From Planktothrix tepida PCC 9214 (GTDB lineage: Bacteria > Cyanobacteriota > Cyanobacteriia > Cyanobacteriales > Microcoleaceae), in assembly GCF_900009145.1 (NCBI RefSeq), contig NZ_LN889796.1, positions 249,601 through 313,600 on the forward strand: a stretch of DNA of 64,000 nt, in the 5' to 3' direction. The translations under genes and the position numbers were made by a program. The notes under the pieces were generated by a model, which ran no database searches, was not told the origin of the DNA, and was given only the letters and a program-made list of their open reading frames with translations. Every line of letters begins with the position of its first letter. Positions within the stretch are counted from its first letter, which is position 1. Of the stretch, positions 26,221-35,493 are shown one piece after another.

Positions 26221-27246
26221 ATGATGAATATTTCTACTGCTAGTCGTTTATTCGCTGTTTCCGTTGGGGGAAGTATTGCATTTACAATTACGGGTGTCAA
26301 TACTGCACAAGCCGCAACATTTAGCAGTATTAACATTTTTGGGGATAGTTTAAGTGACCCCGGTAATATGTTTAATCTGACGGGTGGGTTAATTCCTGCT
26401 CCTCCAGCAGCTTATTATCAAGGACATTTTTCTAATGGTGATATTTGGACAGAGTATTTAGCAGAGGATTTAGAACTTAACCCCACTCCTTATACCAGTG
26501 GAATTACCTCAAGCCAAGGGGTTAACTATGCCTTTGGTGGAGCAACTACAGGAAGTACAAACATTATTAATAAGCTGAAACCTGGTCTTCCTCCATTACC
26601 CGGTGTACAGCAAGAAATCGGAGCCTTTATTCAACCCTTATTACAACAAGGTCAAACTGCTGACCCCAATGGTTTGTATGTTCTTTGGGCTGGAGGGAAT
26701 GATTATACCTATGACGGTAATAAGAATACTACAGAAGTTGTTAGTAATTTATCTTGGGCAATCAATAGTTTATATAGTGTCGGTGCCAGAAATTTCTTAA
26801 TTGGCAATTTACCCGATTTAAGCAAAACTCCTTTAGGAAGTAGTGGTGTATTAGTTCCAGCCGATGAATTACAACAGACAGTTAAAGCTCATAATGCTTT
26901 ACTCAAAAAAGAAATCAAAGACTTAAATCAATCATTATTTAATTCTAATATTGCCCTGTTTGATGTTAATAACGTGTTCAAAGATGTGATCAAAAAACCT
27001 TCTAAGTACGGGTTGACAAATGTTACTAATGGATGTTTGTTAGTCGGTTGTACTAATCCTAATGAATACTTATTCTGGGATGATTTCCACCCGACAACGG
27101 CAGGTCACAAATTAATAGCGGATGCTGCTTATGCAACTATTGAAAAAGAATTCAATTCTAAGTCTGTTCCTGAACCCAGTACCGTATTTGCTTTAACCGG
27201 ATTAGGGTTAGGATTACTGTTGAAAAAGAACAAAAGTCTAAAATAA
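26221..27246 (+). CDS. Secreted SGNH/GDSL lipase-esterase with PEP-CTERM sorting signal
   Basis: The 341-residue protein starts with a signal peptide (cleavage near AQAA, residue 32) and then INIFGDSLSD (nucleophile Ser), a Gly in SSQGVNYAFGGA, GGNDY with the block III Asn, and DDFHPTTAGH with the catalytic Asp and His. The end, VPEPSTVFALTGLGLGLLLK then KNKSLK, is a PEP-CTERM signal: VPEP, membrane helix, basic tail. It should be processed by exosortase; a cyanoexosortase gene lies at 41.8-42.7 kb. The enzyme probably hydrolyses esters at the cell surface. GAGGTG precedes the start. Confidence 0.94.
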   Translation: MMNISTASRLFAVSVGGSIAFTITGVNTAQAATFSSINIFGDSLSDPGNMFNLTGGLIPAPPAAYYQGHFSNGDIWTEYLAEDLELNPTPYTSGITSSQGVNYAFGGATTGSTNIINKLKPGLPPLPGVQQEIGAFIQPLLQQGQTADPNGLYVLWAGGNDYTYDGNKNTTEVVSNLSWAINSLYSVGARNFLIGNLPDLSKTPLGSSGVLVPADELQQTVKAHNALLKKEIKDLNQSLFNSNIALFDVNNVFKDVIKKPSKYGLTNVTNGCLLVGCTNPNEYLFWDDFHPTTAGHKLIADAAYATIEKEFNSKSVPEPSTVFALTGLGLGLLLKKNKSLK

Positions 27247-27272
27247 GACATATAGCCATTTTATCCCTAGAC

Positions 27273-27310
27273 AGAAGAACCGGGTTTCTTGAAGAAATCC
27301 GGTTTGTCGG
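27273..27310. repeat. AAGAACCGGGTTTCTT repeat, hairpin between convergent genes
   Basis: A palindrome, AAGAACCGGGTTTCTT, is followed by a degenerate second copy, AAATCCGGTTT. Placed between the lipase gene and the oppositely directed ABC genes, it may act as a shared terminator. Confidence 0.6.
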
Positions 27311-27335
27311 TAAAATTCTAGCTGATTAAAAAAAA

Positions 27336-28094
27336 TTAAAAAATAGCACTGTGTAAATCATTGGGCTTAAGATGGGAATGAATTACTTCCCCATCTTTAA
27401 ACCAAACAATGCGATGAGTTTGACGGGCAACATCGGGTTCATGAGTTACCATTACAACGGTCATTCCACTGGCATTTAATTCTGTAAAAATATCCATGAC
27501 TTCTTGAGTCGTTTGAGAATCTAACGCCCCGGTGGGTTCATCTGCTAATAATAACACCGGACGATTAACAATTGCACGAGCGATGGCGACCCGTTGTTGT
27601 TGACCCCCTGAGAGTTGATTGGGTTTATTATTTAACCGATTTTCTAACCCAACTCGAATTAACGCTTCTTTAGCGCGTTCTCGACGTTCTGTGGCGGGAA
27701 TTCCTGCATACATCATCGGTAAAATCACATTGTCTAAGGCACTCAGTTGCGGTAAAAGATGGAATTGTTGGAACACAAATCCTAATTTAATATTTCTAAT
27801 TTTGGCTAAATTATTTTCTGACATTTTCGCTACATTCACCCCATCCAAATAATAGGAACCTGTGGAGGGACGATCCAAACAACCAATAATATTCATCGCC
27901 GTTGATTTTCCCGAACCCGATGCCCCCATAATAGAACAATATTCTCCTTGTTCTACGGTTAAAGTTACCCCTTTTAACGCCTGAACTTGAATATCACCCA
28001 TGCCATAAACTTTGGTAACATTTTCTAAATGAATAATAACAGGTTTGGGTTGTAAATCTTGATTTTCTGGTTGGGTGGAAATTGATGTTTTCAT
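27336..28094 (-). CDS. MacB-type ABC transporter ATPase
   Basis: The 252-residue ATPase has Walker A GASGSGKST (about residues 57-65), the Q-loop in FQQFHLL, signature LSGGQQQRVAIARA, Walker B LLLADEPTGALD and the switch His in VMVTHEP. The PTGALD form and the short size are typical of the LolD/MacB/FtsE group. It follows the FtsX-like permease gene by 17 bp. Together they form a mechanotransmission-type ABC complex that drives export of peptides, lipids or toxic compounds. No membrane fusion protein gene is next to it. Confidence 0.94.
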   Translation of the reverse strand: MKTSISTQPENQDLQPKPVIIHLENVTKVYGMGDIQVQALKGVTLTVEQGEYCSIMGASGSGKSTAMNIIGCLDRPSTGSYYLDGVNVAKMSENNLAKIRNIKLGFVFQQFHLLPQLSALDNVILPMMYAGIPATERRERAKEALIRVGLENRLNNKPNQLSGGQQQRVAIARAIVNRPVLLLADEPTGALDSQTTQEVMDIFTELNASGMTVVMVTHEPDVARQTHRIVWFKDGEVIHSHLKPNDLHSAIF

Positions 28095-28111
28095 AATTTA
28101 ATGTTGACAGC

Positions 28112-29329
28112 TTAAACACTTCTTAAAGCAACAATAGGGTCAAGTTGAGCCGCTTGTTTGGCGGGAACAACACCAAAAAATAATCCAATTCCCCCAGAGA
28201 TGCTAACGGCTGTTACAATCGCAACGGTAGAAATTCCGGCTTCTAAAGGAGTGAACGCACCTACTAATAAAATACCACCCACCCCAATCAAGGTTCCAAT
28301 TAAACCCCCGGCGGCGGATAAAATTACAGATTCAATCATAAACTGAATTAAAATATCAGATTGGGTGGCTCCAATCGCTTTTCTTAAGCCAATTTCTTGG
28401 GTTCTTTCCGTCACCGAAACCAACATAATATTCATAATTCCAATCCCACCCACTAACAAAGAAATGGCGGCGGTTGCTGCTAACAAAATGGTTAAAGCTC
28501 CGGCAATACTTCCCAAAATATTCATTAAATCTTTTTGGTTACGAACGGTAAAATCATCTTCATCAATCACTTTATGACGTAACCGCAGTAAATTTTCTAT
28601 TTGGAATTGAGCCGCAGCCATATTATCTTGGCTATCAATGGCAATGGAAATAAACGTTACTTGAGTTCCATAAGGTGATTTATTCCCGATAATTCGATTC
28701 GCCATTGTAGTTAAGGGGACAAAGGCATTCATATCTTCATTACTGCCAAAACTGGAGCCTTTTGGCTGCATGACTCCCACCACTTGTAAGCTCATATTTC
28801 GCAGTCGAACAGATTTACCAATGGGGTCTTCATTGCCAAATAATTGTTGAGCTAATTCCGATCCTAATGCTACAACTTGTTCATTACGTTTTAAGTCTAA
28901 ATCCGTAATAAATCGACCTTTAGCAATATCAAAATTCCGCACCGATAAATATTCCGGTGTTGTTCCGACGACCGCAGCCGAGGCATTATTACTGCGATAA
29001 GTCATTAATTCACTGCCATTCAAAGAGGGAGCAACTTGTTCAACAGATGGGACTTGTTCTGCGATCGCTCTTGCATCTTCTAAGACTAAATTTTGGGGGG
29101 GAAATACCGGACGACGTTGAGATTCTGGACTTCCAGGTAACACAAATAAAACATTTGGCCCCAAAGAATTCACTTGATTATTGACAAATTTCTGAGCTCC
29201 TTCTCCAATACCAATCATGGCAATAACAGAGGCATTCCCAATAATAATTCCTAACATGGTTAAACTACTTCGCATTTTATTGGCTAATAGCGTTGTAGTC
29301 GCCATTTTGATACTCTCTAGGAAATTCAT
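28112..29329 (-). CDS. MacB/FtsX-like ABC permease
   Basis: The 405-residue protein has an N-terminal membrane helix after the conserved NFLESIKMATTTLLANKMRS and LGIIIGNASVIAMIGIG, a large periplasmic domain (about 45-275) with NVLFVLPG, and three C-terminal membrane segments containing GGIGIMNIMLVSVTERTQEI and RKAIGAT. This is the MacB_PCD plus FtsX order. It is the first gene of the pair with the ATPase. Substrate unknown; MacB relatives work with a periplasmic adaptor that must be encoded elsewhere. Confidence 0.94.
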   Translation of the reverse strand: MNFLESIKMATTTLLANKMRSSLTMLGIIIGNASVIAMIGIGEGAQKFVNNQVNSLGPNVLFVLPGSPESQRRPVFPPQNLVLEDARAIAEQVPSVEQVAPSLNGSELMTYRSNNASAAVVGTTPEYLSVRNFDIAKGRFITDLDLKRNEQVVALGSELAQQLFGNEDPIGKSVRLRNMSLQVVGVMQPKGSSFGSNEDMNAFVPLTTMANRIIGNKSPYGTQVTFISIAIDSQDNMAAAQFQIENLLRLRHKVIDEDDFTVRNQKDLMNILGSIAGALTILLAATAAISLLVGGIGIMNIMLVSVTERTQEIGLRKAIGATQSDILIQFMIESVILSAAGGLIGTLIGVGGILLVGAFTPLEAGISTVAIVTAVSISGGIGLFFGVVPAKQAAQLDPIVALRSV

Positions 29330-29870
29330 AATCTGGTTGTCAGGGGTTGGAGGTTGGGTGTTGAGAAATGGTGTGTGCGTTTGTCACTGACGCACCCTAC
29401 ATTCCAGAAGGGTTGAACCTTTTCTCATTATATTATAGCTGATATAGAATCAAGTTTCATCGCAGCCAGAAGACTTGATTTTGATTCAGAATCTTAATCC
29501 AGTTTGAACAATTTAGGAGGGACAACCGGGTAAATATTGACCGGGGATCAGGAAAAGAGTTACTGCGGGAAGACGTTACTATTTCTATTAAAAAATCTTT
29601 TCAAAAATTCTTAAGTTTTGATAGGGCGTTTTAAAATGAGTGAAGATAATGTTATATTAAAAAAAACACAAACTATAAACAAAGGACAGTCAAACGGGTA
29701 AACACCCTCAACACTATCAAAGAAAAGCTTGGTGTTTCCAGCTAAAACAGAGAAGAGCTTCTCTTTCCTCAACTCTCACTCCTAATCTTGCTCGGTATGA
29801 TAACAATGAATTCTACTATATTAATGATTGATAAAATCAAATCTAACTCAAAAATAATGGAGTTTTAGCC
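29330..29870. other. 541-bp intergenic region without a gene
   Basis: The region between the divergent permease gene and the pentapeptide-repeat gene holds a GTGCGTTTGTCACTGACGCAC dyad near 29371-29392, a frequent cyanobacterial intergenic motif, and long AT-rich stretches likely to carry both promoters. No convincing small ORF or structured RNA was seen. Confidence 0.5.
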
Positions 29871-30848
29871 ATGAATGACAAACAGCTTCAAGAAGAAGCA
29901 AAAAGCTATATTAAGACCCTTTTTAATGCCAACACAGATAGTTTATTAGAATTAGCAAAACTCATCGGAATTGACCTGACAAAAGATTTAGTGGGTATTG
30001 ATTTAAAGGGTCTTAATTTGGCAAAAACTGACTTAAGAAATGTTAACCTGAGTCAAGCCAACTTAAGTCGCGTTAACCTAACTGAAGCCAACCTCAGTCA
30101 AGCCAACTTAAGCCAAGCGAATTTAAGTGGTGTTAACTTAATGGGAGCCAACTTAGAGAATGCAAATTTAAGTGGAGCCAACCTCAGTAACTCTAATCTC
30201 ATTCACACCAATTTAAAAGCAGCAAACCTCAGAGAAGCAGACTTGAGTGAAGCTTATCTCAGCTACACAAATCTGAGTGGCGCAGACTTAAGTAAAGCTT
30301 ACCTCAGTGGAGTCTATTTAGGAAATGCCAATTTAATCGAAACTGACCTGAATCAAGTTTATTTAAGTCAAGCCAACTTAAAAGGAGTCAACCTAAGTGG
30401 ACTTAATCTCAGTGAAGCTTATTTTATGGGAGCAAATCTCAGTGAAGCTGATTTAAGTTATGCGGATTTAAGTGGAGCCAACCTCAGTCGAGCCAACTTA
30501 AATAAAACAAATTTGATGGGAGCGAACTTAAGCGGAACTAACTTGATGGGAGCGAATTTAAGTGAAGCCAACTTAACGAAAATAAATTTAGTGGAAAGTA
30601 ATATTAGCCGAGCAAACTTAACGAGAGCAAATTTGTTTCAAGCGAATTTAAGTTTGGCTAATTTGTGTTTTGCCTCTCTAAATCTCGCTAATTTAAGTCT
30701 CACGAACTTGAGTGGAGCTATTGTTAAAAAGACTCAATTTAGATCGAACCTAGGGATTTCACCAGAAGCCAAGAATGATCTCATTAGTAGGGGTGCAATT
30801 TTTGATGATTATATTGGCAATAGCTTCAACACTTTAAACCCTCGGTAA
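29871..30848 (+). CDS. Pentapeptide-repeat protein
   Basis: After an N-terminal helical part (MNDKQLQEEAKSYIKTLFNA, to about residue 35) the 325-residue protein is an almost unbroken series of about 45-50 pentapeptides of the form A(N/D)LSx from residue 45 to about 295. These fold as a right-handed square beta-helix. The tail (about 295-325) has QFRSNLGISPEAKNDLISRG, a non-repeat cap common in cyanobacterial members. There is no signal peptide, so it is cytosolic. Function unknown. Repeat DNA is nearly identical between units, so length may vary by recombination. Confidence 0.93.
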   Translation: MNDKQLQEEAKSYIKTLFNANTDSLLELAKLIGIDLTKDLVGIDLKGLNLAKTDLRNVNLSQANLSRVNLTEANLSQANLSQANLSGVNLMGANLENANLSGANLSNSNLIHTNLKAANLREADLSEAYLSYTNLSGADLSKAYLSGVYLGNANLIETDLNQVYLSQANLKGVNLSGLNLSEAYFMGANLSEADLSYADLSGANLSRANLNKTNLMGANLSGTNLMGANLSEANLTKINLVESNISRANLTRANLFQANLSLANLCFASLNLANLSLTNLSGAIVKKTQFRSNLGISPEAKNDLISRGAIFDDYIGNSFNTLNPR

Positions 30849-31080
30849 GAGTTGTAATTTTCTATCCAAACTATTTATTAAAGCTTAAAGGAAATCCTAC
30901 AATTACTTATTTCTAAAGATAGAACACGGCTATTGCAGGGGAAAATTAAAATCGGGCTGAAACCTTTAGTCTGAAAGAATTTCTGTTTTTAAATCCCAGA
31001 GAAATACGTTAGAACTCAGAGCAAATTTCAACTTTACCCTTGCAACTTTAAAAACGATGTGTTAACGTCATAGTCAAATA

Positions 31081-31245
31081 TGGCGAAGAAGTCAGCCGAG
31101 TCTTGCTGTTGACTACCGATAGTCAGCAAGAGCGGGGGAACCAAATTTTTGGGGCTAATCTCTTTTGATAAATAATAAAGAGAAGGGTATCTCTCAACCC
31201 CAGCCCGTCAGCTAACTCCGTAGGCATTGGGAGGAGACTGAAACA
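31081..31245 (+). ncRNA. ydaO/yuaA-class cyclic-di-AMP riboswitch
   Basis: The conserved core is visible in order: GCGGGGGAACCAAATTTTTG and GGGC.AATC (31132-31160), then AAGGGTATCTCTCAACCCC (31193-31202) and CCCGTCAGCTAACTCCGTAG followed by GCATTGGGAGGAG (31204-31237). These match the two pseudo-symmetric ligand pockets of the class. A long peripheral hairpin (CTTGCTG...CAGCAAG, about 31102-31130) precedes the core. The RNA lies about 90 bp before the ABC permease start. A hairpin at 31246-31268 could be part of the switch. The class normally turns genes off when c-di-AMP is high. Boundaries are approximate. Confidence 0.9.
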
Positions 31246-31268
31246 GTCAGAATTATTCATAATCTGAC
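31246..31268 (+). promoter_or_regulatory. Hairpin after the riboswitch, possible expression platform
   Basis: GTCAGA (31246-31251) pairs with TCTGAC (31263-31268) across a short AT-rich loop and lies directly after the aptamer. There is no U-run, so if it takes part in the switch it would act on antitermination or on translation rather than as a plain terminator. Confidence 0.4.
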
Positions 31269-31335
31269 GAGATTCAGTGTTCCAGGCCAGTATCTTTTTC
31301 TTCGCATTCACTGACCTAGACTCTGAGGAAAATTA

Positions 31336-32178
31336 ATGTTCTTACAATTGAATCTTGCGACTCTCGCAGTCGCTGGACAGATGGCGTGGAAAAAAACCAA
31401 GCCCATCTTATTTCGGGATACGTTTCTATTACCAACGTTAGGATTTTTAGGGGTAATTTTTCTATGGTGGTTTGCGGCAACATTCCTCACAGACTTAATG
31501 CCAACCCCTTTAGAAGCCTTAATCGATAGCCGAGAATATGCTAATCCTTTTTTCAGAAAAGGGCCGGGTAATTTAGGATTAGGTTGGCTATTAATTGCCA
31601 GTTTACGCCGAGTGATCTTAGGGTTTTTATTAGGGGCTGTGGTGGCAATTCCATTAGGGTTTTTAATTGGAATGTCACGCCCTGCATTTTTAGCGTTAAA
31701 TCCTTTAGTTCAAATTTTTAAACCTGTTTCTCCTTTGGCGTGGTTGCCCATTGCGTTAGCCATTTTTAACTTAGCTGAACCCTCCGCCATTTTTGTGATT
31801 TTTATTACGTCTTTATGGCCGACTATTATCAATACAGCACTAGGAGTTGCCAGCGTTAATCCTGATTATTTAGATGTAGCCAGAGTGTTAGAAATGCCTC
31901 AATGGAAACGAGTGATTAAAATCATTTTACCCGCCAGTTTACCTTATATTTTTACCGGATTAAGGATTAGTTTAGGGATTGCTTGGTTAGTGATTGTAGC
32001 GGTGGAAATGTTAACCGGAGGTGTGGGGATTGGATTCTTTGTTTGGGATCAATGGAATCGCTTGAATTTAAGTTCGGTATTCTTAGCCGTATTTGTAATC
32101 GGAATAACCGGATTATTACTCGATTACGGTTTAGGTCAAATTCAAGCATTAGTAACTCATCACCGCGTACAAGCATGA
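31336..32178 (+). CDS. ABC transporter permease of the nitrate/bicarbonate/sulfonate class
   Basis: The 280-residue permease has about six membrane segments and the inner-membrane component motif (SVNPDYLDVARVLEMPQWKR followed by VIKIILPASLPYIFTGLRIS, the EAA loop). FKPVSPLAWLPIALAIFN precedes it, as in NrtB and CmpB. GAGG is 8 nt before ATG 31336. It heads an operon with the binding protein (42 bp) and the ATPase (29 bp), under a c-di-AMP riboswitch. The ion or solute moved cannot be told from this gene. Confidence 0.93.
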   Translation: MFLQLNLATLAVAGQMAWKKTKPILFRDTFLLPTLGFLGVIFLWWFAATFLTDLMPTPLEALIDSREYANPFFRKGPGNLGLGWLLIASLRRVILGFLLGAVVAIPLGFLIGMSRPAFLALNPLVQIFKPVSPLAWLPIALAIFNLAEPSAIFVIFITSLWPTIINTALGVASVNPDYLDVARVLEMPQWKRVIKIILPASLPYIFTGLRISLGIAWLVIVAVEMLTGGVGIGFFVWDQWNRLNLSSVFLAVFVIGITGLLLDYGLGQIQALVTHHRVQA

Positions 32179-32219
32179 GTTTAATTTCATAAAAGTTCAA
32201 TTCAAAATCCAAAAACAAT

Positions 32220-33626
32220 ATGACTACCCGACGTCAATTTTTACACGCAATGGGACTGACGGCGACGGGACTGGCGTTGTATTCCTGCAACGTGGGTAAA
32301 CCTCCCACCGCCCAATTATCGGAAGCCGCCTTAGCCGTTGAACCCGTTGTTGACCCCAAAACCTTAGAAAAGCCCAATATTACCGTTGGTTACGTTCCTG
32401 TTAATGATTGCGCGCCTTTTGCTGTTGCCTATGAAAAGGGATTTTTCCGCAAATACGGACTCAATGTTACCTTATCCCGTGAGGCAAGTTGGGCTAATTC
32501 CCGGGATGGTATTATTTTCGGGCGTTTAGATGCGTCTCCCGTCGTTTCGGGTGCTGTTACCAACGCCCGTATTGGAGCCGAAGGTGCACGAAAAGCCCCC
32601 TTGTGTGCCGCCATGACCATTCACCGCCACGGAAACGCCATGACGATGAATAAAGCCATGTGGGATTATGGTTTGCGTCCTTGGCATGAATATAACGGCA
32701 ATTTAGAGGAATTTGGGCGAGATTTTCGAGGCTATTTTGATGCTTTGCCTCCTGAACAACGCATCTGGGCAGTTGTCTTAAGTTCGGCAATTTATGAATA
32801 TTTTGCCCGCTATTTATCGGCGGCGGCTGGGGTTGATCCGATCCAAGAATTTCGGATTATTATTATTCCCCCACCTCAAATGGTGAACAATATTAGAATT
32901 GGCGCCATGCAAGCTTATATGGTGGCAGAACCTTGGAATACTCGCGCCATTACAGGCAATGAAAATGTGGGTTTTACCTTTGCTCAAGGCTCTGAAATTT
33001 GGTATGGACACCCCGATCGATTATTAGGTGTGATGGAATCATTTATTAATGAAAATCCCAAAACTTATCGCAGTTTAGTAAAAGCGATGATTGAGGCTTG
33101 TCAATATTGTAGTAATCCTGCTAATCGACCGGAAGTTGCTCAACTAATTACTGACCCTTCTTTTACGGGAGCAAAACCGAAAAAAGGAGCCATTGATAAA
33201 TTTACTAAACCTGGAATTGTGGGGGATTATAATTATGGCGGATTTGATAACCAACAACGAATTATTTCTGATCCCTATACGACAATTTTTTATGATTCTC
33301 CTCCGAAGTTATCGTATATTCCAGGGATTCATTCTACGTTTTTATGGCAGTCTCAAAGCCTTTGGTTAATGACTCAAGCGGCTCGTTGGGGACAAATTAA
33401 AGAAATACCTAAAGATGCTGAGAAAAAAGCCCACCAAGCTTGGCGAACGGATTTATATCGAGAGATTGCAAACGAAATGGGAATTGAATGTCCGAAGGAG
33501 GATTATAAAATCGAACCTGCTGAATTTTTTATTGATAAAAAAGCTTTTGATCCGAGTGATCCAGTCGGTTATCTTAAGAGTTTTGAAATTCGGGCTAATC
33601 GTCCTCAATCTTTATTTTTATCTTAG
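32220..33626 (+). CDS. NrtA/CmpA-like substrate-binding lipoprotein of an ABC transporter
   Basis: The 468-residue protein begins MTTRRQFLHAMGLTATGLAL then YSCN: a twin-arginine motif followed by a lipobox with the modified Cys at residue 23. The binding core starts at about residue 50 with ITVGYVPVNDCAPFAVAYEK, like NrtA/CmpA, and includes GRLDASPVVSGA, AAMTIHRHGNAMTMNK and WNTRAI. These are the anion pocket regions in nitrate and bicarbonate binding proteins. The exact ligand is uncertain, and a c-di-AMP switch upstream makes an osmolyte or bicarbonate at least as plausible as nitrate. Folding before Tat export is suggested. Confidence 0.92.
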   Translation: MTTRRQFLHAMGLTATGLALYSCNVGKPPTAQLSEAALAVEPVVDPKTLEKPNITVGYVPVNDCAPFAVAYEKGFFRKYGLNVTLSREASWANSRDGIIFGRLDASPVVSGAVTNARIGAEGARKAPLCAAMTIHRHGNAMTMNKAMWDYGLRPWHEYNGNLEEFGRDFRGYFDALPPEQRIWAVVLSSAIYEYFARYLSAAAGVDPIQEFRIIIIPPPQMVNNIRIGAMQAYMVAEPWNTRAITGNENVGFTFAQGSEIWYGHPDRLLGVMESFINENPKTYRSLVKAMIEACQYCSNPANRPEVAQLITDPSFTGAKPKKGAIDKFTKPGIVGDYNYGGFDNQQRIISDPYTTIFYDSPPKLSYIPGIHSTFLWQSQSLWLMTQAARWGQIKEIPKDAEKKAHQAWRTDLYREIANEMGIECPKEDYKIEPAEFFIDKKAFDPSDPVGYLKSFEIRANRPQSLFLS

Positions 33627-33655
33627 TTTATCTTGAATATCTCGTGAGGTTTATT

Positions 33656-34492
33656 ATGAAACAATTCCCAACTTCAATCTCAACCCCAACTTCTACTTTA
33701 AACGCCTCTGGATTTTTAACTATTGAGAATTTAGTAAAATCCTACCCTAATGCCAATGGCGGAGAATTTGTGGTTTTAGACCAAATCAATCTTACTATTG
33801 GTGAGGATGAATTTATCTCTGTGATCGGTCATTCCGGTTGTGGAAAATCTACCCTATTAAAAATAGTAGCGGGGTTAGAAAAAGCAACATCAGGTTCTGT
33901 CCGCATTGAAGGGAAAGAAATTCGCAAACCCGGTTCAGATCGAATGATGGTATTTCAACATTATTCTTTATTACCTTGGTTAACCGTTCGAGAAAATATT
34001 CGTCTAGCCGTTGATGAAGTTCTGAAAAATATGTCTTCTGCGGAAAAAATGAGTTTAGTCAATGAACATATTGCTATGGTGAATTTAACGGCTGCTGCTG
34101 ATAAATATCCCCATGAAATTTCAGGCGGAATGAAACAACGGGTGGGAATTGCACGAGCTTTAGCCATTCAGCCTAAAATGTTATTAATGGATGAACCGTT
34201 TGGAGCATTAGATGCGTTAACACGAGGAAAATTACAAAAACAAGTTTTAGATATTTGGGAACAAAATCGTCAAGCGGTGATGATGATTACCCATGATGTT
34301 GATGAAGCTATTTATATGTCTGATCGAATTGTTTTGATGACCAATGGCCCCCATGCTAATATTGGAGAAATATTAGAAGTTCCGTTTTCTCATCCTCGCG
34401 ATCGCCATCAACTCCGAGAATCATCGGAATATTATGAATTACGAAACTATGCGTTAGATTTCCTAGAGCGTAATTTTTCGTCGGATGAATAA
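33656..34492 (+). CDS. ABC transporter ATPase of the NrtD/CmpD/SsuB class
   Basis: From ATG 33656, with GAGG 7 nt before it, the protein has 278 residues. Motifs are Walker A GHSGCGKST, MVFQHYSLLPW with the Q-loop, signature ISGGMKQRVGIARALA, Walker B MLLMDEPFGALDALTR and ITHDVDEAIYMSDRIV with the switch His. It closes the three-gene operon; unlike NrtC or CmpC it has no fused binding-protein domain, so it resembles NrtD and CmpD and should form a homodimer. A GTG at 33644 is a weaker start. Confidence 0.93.
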   Translation: MKQFPTSISTPTSTLNASGFLTIENLVKSYPNANGGEFVVLDQINLTIGEDEFISVIGHSGCGKSTLLKIVAGLEKATSGSVRIEGKEIRKPGSDRMMVFQHYSLLPWLTVRENIRLAVDEVLKNMSSAEKMSLVNEHIAMVNLTAAADKYPHEISGGMKQRVGIARALAIQPKMLLMDEPFGALDALTRGKLQKQVLDIWEQNRQAVMMITHDVDEAIYMSDRIVLMTNGPHANIGEILEVPFSHPRDRHQLRESSEYYELRNYALDFLERNFSSDE

Positions 34493-34625
34493 ATAATTGC
34501 TCTAATTCCAGGATTTTGTAGAGGCGTTCCCTATAATTCCTCTACCGATTTTCTGATTTTCTGTCTTCTGTCTTCTACATCCCATATAATAAAAGAACTG
34601 TTTATGTGATGTTGAGTAGATAGCC

Positions 34626-35144
34626 GTGACTTCCCCAGGAACTTCATCCCAACAGCAACCCCAACCCGAAAACCATCCCGCACTCAATTCTAGTTATTAC
34701 ACGCTCTTAGGGGTTCATCCTAGCGCCACCCCCATAGAAATTCGACGCGCCTATCGGGAATTGAGTAAACTTTACCATCCTGATACAACAACCTTATCAA
34801 AAGCGATCGCAACGGCAAAATTTCAAACACTCAATGAAGCTTACGCCACCTTAAGCAACCCACAACGACGTCAATCTTATGATCTAACAATTGGCTATTC
34901 TCGATATCATGTCATTCAGGTTCCGACTAATTTTAATCAACCATTATCTAAAACCCATCCTTATCCTAAATCTTCTGCTTATTTAGACCCAACAGACCGT
35001 CCCCTTTCCGCCGGAGAGATTTTTGCATTATTTCTCATGGGACTGAGTTTAATCGGGTGTTTATTCTTAGCTATTTTTATCGGTTTAACTCGTTCCGGGA
35101 GTGGGGTAGAATCCATCCAACCTCTAGGGTTTTTAATATTTTAA
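34626..35144 (+). CDS. Membrane-anchored J-domain protein
   Basis: The 172-residue protein starts with GTG 34626. The J domain spans about residues 23-90 (YYTLLGVHPSATPIEIRRAY, HPD at 52-54, LNEAYATLSNPQRRQSYD). A single membrane segment (about 137-158, IFALFLMGLSLIGCLFLAIF) follows a polar linker, leaving the J domain in the cytosol where it can stimulate DnaK at the membrane. It is followed by a DUF3143 gene, an order often seen in cyanobacteria. The client or target is unknown. Confidence 0.9.
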   Translation: MTSPGTSSQQQPQPENHPALNSSYYTLLGVHPSATPIEIRRAYRELSKLYHPDTTTLSKAIATAKFQTLNEAYATLSNPQRRQSYDLTIGYSRYHVIQVPTNFNQPLSKTHPYPKSSAYLDPTDRPLSAGEIFALFLMGLSLIGCLFLAIFIGLTRSGSGVESIQPLGFLIF

Positions 35145-35220
35145 AACATTGATTTATTAAGATTTGTAAAAAATGCTATAATTAACATTTAGGACAAATT
35201 CGTTCTCCTATCTCTTGTTT

Positions 35221-35493
35221 ATGACCTTGCCCAGTTCCGATACACCGTTATATAATCATCCCTTACCCGATATAGAAAACTGGTTACGCTCTCATGGGGG
35301 GGAACAAAATAGTAAAGAGCTTCATTATTGGCGCATTAAAAACCCAAATTGGACAGCAGATTTGTGGTTAGATGTTGACCAAATTACCGTGCGTTATATT
35401 GGAGCCGCCAACAACGGTCAAGATATTCAACGTTCCTTTAAATATTCCCTATCTCGCCGAGATCTCGAAGCAGCTATTTTTGGCGGGCCATAA
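35221..35493 (+). CDS. DUF3143 family protein
   Basis: From ATG 35221 the 90-residue protein reads LPDIENWLRSHGGEQNSKEL and WRIKNPNWTADLWLDVDQIT, then SFKYSLSRRDLEAAIFGGP, the whole DUF3143 domain. It is soluble and conserved in cyanobacteria, with no known function. It lies 76 bp after the J-domain gene on the same strand. TTG 35215 would add two residues. The heptamer tract starts at its stop codon. Confidence 0.9.
   Translation: MTLPSSDTPLYNHPLPDIENWLRSHGGEQNSKELHYWRIKNPNWTADLWLDVDQITVRYIGAANNGQDIQRSFKYSLSRRDLEAAIFGGP

Noticed and set aside
26221..27246. Lipase as a lysophospholipase/autotransporter
   Set aside because: The C-terminus is a PEP-CTERM tail, not a beta-barrel.
29371..29392. 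GTGCGTTTGTCACTGACGCAC dyad as an operator
   Set aside because: This motif is frequent in cyanobacterial intergenic DNA and is more likely a dispersed repeat.
31123..31311. 62-residue minus-strand ORF
   Set aside because: It lies within the c-di-AMP riboswitch, whose conserved core explains the sequence.
31336..34492. Calling the ABC operon nrtABD or cmpABD outright
   Set aside because: The binding protein resembles both, there is no NrtC/CmpC-type fused ATPase, and the c-di-AMP switch makes other ligands possible.
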